Shown: positions 62,206-64,000 of the stretch, in pieces
Position numbering within the stretch: the stretch's first letter is position 1
Layout of the letters: each line of letters starts with the position of its first letter
Origin: Chryseobacterium jejuense
GTDB lineage: Bacteria > Bacteroidota > Bacteroidia > Flavobacteriales > Weeksellaceae
Assembly: GCF_900100075.1 (NCBI RefSeq)
Contig: NZ_FNEG01000001.1
Location: forward strand, 682,001 to 746,000
Direction of reading: 5' to 3'
DNA length: 64,000 nucleotides
Position numbers and translations under genes: made by a program
The notes under the pieces: generated by a model
Databases searched by the model: none
Seen by the model: only the letters and a program-made list of their open reading frames with translations
What the model was told of the DNA's origin: nothing

Positions 62206-62796
62206 ATGAATATAGACCAACTGAAGGAAAAAGCACAGCCTATGATCCGCAAAGCACAAGTATTTGTTTCAGCCCATGAGCCTGATGAAAAAACAGCTTA
62301 TGCCAATGAAGATGAACCTCTTCGTTTTCTCGTGAAGCATTTAGATCAATGGATGGGGCTTATTGAAGATCAGGATGAATTCAAATTCTTACCTATTAAC
62401 CTAGAATCAATTGATTTAAATAAATATACAGCGTTAAAGGAAAAAAATATAGAGATTTATCCGCCATTTGAAACATTAATGCATTACGGAGATGAAGAAA
62501 TCCAGCAATGGATTGCTGAAAATGATGGGGATAAAGATGACCTGTGCAGTCTGTTGGCTTTTGCATCAGATGAATATACGGATATCTGGATGGATTCTCA
62601 TCCTATCTATTTTTATGATGGGATTTTTGCTTATCAGGGCGGTTGGGCAATGACATGGCCGGAAGATGATGCCCCTATGCAATGGAATGAAGACCTGGAG
62701 TTTCTTTTTCAGATCGGATTACAGTATGAACCATTTGTAGAAGTATTCTATGATAAAAAGAATTCTTCTTATATCTGTATGGAACGCAATACATAG
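62206..62796 (+). CDS. Hypothetical acidic protein
   Basis: From the ATG at 62206 the product is 196 residues, strongly acidic, without signal peptide, and rich in Trp and Asp (EEIQQWIAENDGDKDDLCSL, DIWMDSHPIYFYDG, WAMTWPEDDAPMQW). I do not recognise the family. It stops five bases before the next gene and lies among SUKH-like proteins. Confidence 0.6.
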   Translation: MNIDQLKEKAQPMIRKAQVFVSAHEPDEKTAYANEDEPLRFLVKHLDQWMGLIEDQDEFKFLPINLESIDLNKYTALKEKNIEIYPPFETLMHYGDEEIQQWIAENDGDKDDLCSLLAFASDEYTDIWMDSHPIYFYDGIFAYQGGWAMTWPEDDAPMQWNEDLEFLFQIGLQYEPFVEVFYDKKNSSYICMERNT

Positions 62797-62800
62797 AAGA

Positions 62801-63796
62801 ATGGAAGAAGTACAAAGTGTTTACTGCAATCAGCATGGGCAACAGGATCTGAAATTAATATGCAGCCACCTTCTTGCTGGTAGAAATGAACCAATAGGTT
62901 TTTATGAATGTGAGCCAGAGGATATGGCCTGGTGCAATGAATGTGAAAAAGCTCTGAGCAAAACGAGAACAGATGATGAGCAAGATCAGTGGTCCCAGGA
63001 TTGCGATTATAAAATTGTATGTGCTGTATGCTGGGGTAGTATAAAAGAATCAAATCAAATTATAAAAAATCCAATGAATTTAACAGAATTAGAGCAGAAG
63101 TATACCATTCAATACCCTGAAGTCTATAGGCAGTTAGCTGAAAATAATATGCTGGATTGGGGAGTATCTGGATCAAATTGGTATCACGACACTTTTCCGA
63201 AATTAAAAGCAAACCCACCTTTACTTTTATTCGGATATGATATTGAAATCTGGAATGACCAGGAACTTGTTGAAACCTCCATTGATGAGATGTCTGATGA
63301 GGAAGATTACAGAAATATTCATCCGGATTATCAGTTTATTCCGTTTGCACAGAATGGAGCCGGAGATCTGTATGCCTTTCAGTTTGATTTGCAGAATAAT
63401 GGGGAAGTACCAGTTGTTTTTATTCCCCATGATGATGAGGAAGCTGAGATATTAGCCGGAAATTTTCAGGATTTTATTTTCCGCCAGCTCCTGGAATCAG
63501 TAACGGAAATAGATGAAGATTCTATGTTTTATGAAGAGGAAGAAGAAAATCTGAAACAGAACCTCTTCAACCAGTTGAAAACCCATGAACCTTATCTCAC
63601 AGCAAAGCAGATAGAAATTCTGAATACCATTTATCAACGTGATCTTTTTGAATATACCTATAAAGTTCCCAATGGCAGTTCCTTTGAAACAGAAGGATTG
63701 GTAACATTTGACGAGGTAGAAGAAATCATCAATCAGCAGCTCTCTTTTGAGCATTTGAACAGAAGGTTTAATTATACAGAATCTCCAAAACCGTAA
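62801..63796 (+). CDS. SUKH-like protein with N-terminal Cys-rich domain
   Basis: From the ATG at 62801 the product is 331 residues. An N-terminal domain (~1-85) has Cys/His pairs (VYCNQHG, ICSHLL, WCNECEK, CAVCWG) suited to zinc. A SUKH/SMI1-like domain follows (~92-230, LEQKYTIQYPEVYRQLAENN and FIPFAQNGAGDLYAFQFD). The C-terminal ~80 residues are acidic and helical. The fusion of a zinc domain to SUKH is unusual in my experience. A terminator follows. Confidence 0.7.
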   Translation: MEEVQSVYCNQHGQQDLKLICSHLLAGRNEPIGFYECEPEDMAWCNECEKALSKTRTDDEQDQWSQDCDYKIVCAVCWGSIKESNQIIKNPMNLTELEQKYTIQYPEVYRQLAENNMLDWGVSGSNWYHDTFPKLKANPPLLLFGYDIEIWNDQELVETSIDEMSDEEDYRNIHPDYQFIPFAQNGAGDLYAFQFDLQNNGEVPVVFIPHDDEEAEILAGNFQDFIFRQLLESVTEIDEDSMFYEEEEENLKQNLFNQLKTHEPYLTAKQIEILNTIYQRDLFEYTYKVPNGSSFETEGLVTFDEVEEIINQQLSFEHLNRRFNYTESPKP

Positions 63797-63816
63797 GACA
63801 AGTATTTATAGCCATA

Positions 63817-63848
63817 AAAAAGCCTGTAGTTTTGATCTGCAGGCTTTT
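63817..63848 (+). terminator. Terminator of the SUKH-like operon
   Basis: AAAAGCCTG / CAGGCTTTT with a 13-14 base loop, 20 bases after the stop codon. Confidence 0.88.
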
Positions 63849-63915
63849 CTCTTGGGAAATGAACCGTGATTTTCTTCATAAAAAAACAGTATTTTTATGC
63901 TTTAAGAAATAGAAT

Positions 63916-64000
63916 ATGCCGGATAGGTTAAGAGCTCATATCGAAAAGATCCTTCCTCTTAGTGATGAAGAGTTTGATTTTATATCCTCTTGTTTTACTT
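63916..64000 (+). CDS. N-terminus of a Crp/Fnr family regulator (partial)
   Basis: The frame opens at the ATG at 63916 and runs off the window after 28 residues (MPDRLRAHIEKILPLSDEEF, then DFISSCFT). This start matches the usual N-terminus of Bacteroidota Crp/Fnr regulators, where an HI(E/R)K...LSDEEF helix precedes the cNMP-binding barrel. Confidence 0.65.
   Translation, partial: MPDRLRAHIEKILPLSDEEFDFISSCFT

Overview
The window looks like the chromosome of a Chryseobacterium-like member of the Flavobacteriia (Bacteroidota). This rests on low G+C, promoters of the TTG / TAnnTTTG type with few Shine-Dalgarno sequences, many secreted lipoproteins, TonB-dependent receptor/lipoprotein pairs, and families typical of that group (DUF2911, DUF4249, DUF6705-like, short double-glycine 'bacteriocin-like' peptides). 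No database search was possible; family names are from reading the proteins.

Layout. 1-6.7 kb: the end of a probable argH, an Lrp/AsnC regulator, and the pyrimidine/arginine genes pyrB, carA and carB. pyrB is preceded by an intrinsic terminator inside its own 5' leader, with a possible 23-codon leader ORF. 6.8-11.2 kb: lipoproteins and hypothetical proteins plus an AT-rich PIN-like nuclease gene. 11.3-16.2 kb: an iron-uptake group (siderophore receptor, PepSY membrane protein, esterase). 16.2-24.8 kb: lipoproteins, a Crp/Fnr regulator, and a DNA-alkylation-repair stretch (DinB-like, Ogt, PEP-mutase-like, Ada), then small enzymes and a zinc-ribbon protein. 24.8-31.6 kb: a dienelactone hydrolase, four tandem thrombospondin-type-3 paralogues (one truncated), HAD phosphatase, an HsdR_N-like nuclease-fold protein, holA and trxB. 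31.6-32.4 kb: three tandem copies of a ~260 bp MITE-like repeat. 32.5-35.1 kb: VOC protein, AraC regulator, a broken gene and an aspartic-protease-like protein.

35.5-40.7 kb holds the clearest special system: a type VI-B CRISPR locus. It has a 1165-residue Cas13b with both HEPN RxxxxH motifs, and a 17-repeat/16-spacer array downstream on the same strand. The array is bounded by a long hairpin and followed by an XRE regulator. No csx27/csx28 and no cas1/cas2 lie in the window. The repeats vary a great deal, including the one nearest cas13b, which suggests the array no longer gains spacers.

40.8-49.3 kb: VOC protein, DUF1272 protein, a PLP aminotransferase with a Tat-like signal, a lipoprotein with a JAMM-like motif, two unlisted 47-48-residue double-glycine-leader peptides in tandem (45.7-46.0 kb), an AraC/GyrI-like regulator, an agmatine-deiminase-family lipoprotein, and tRNA-Ser(UGA). 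49.5-64 kb: a histidine kinase/response regulator pair, Crp/Fnr regulators, a TonB receptor + DUF4249 pair, a thioredoxin-fold protein, a run of SUKH-like and other small acidic proteins resembling immunity proteins, and the start of another Crp/Fnr gene at the edge.
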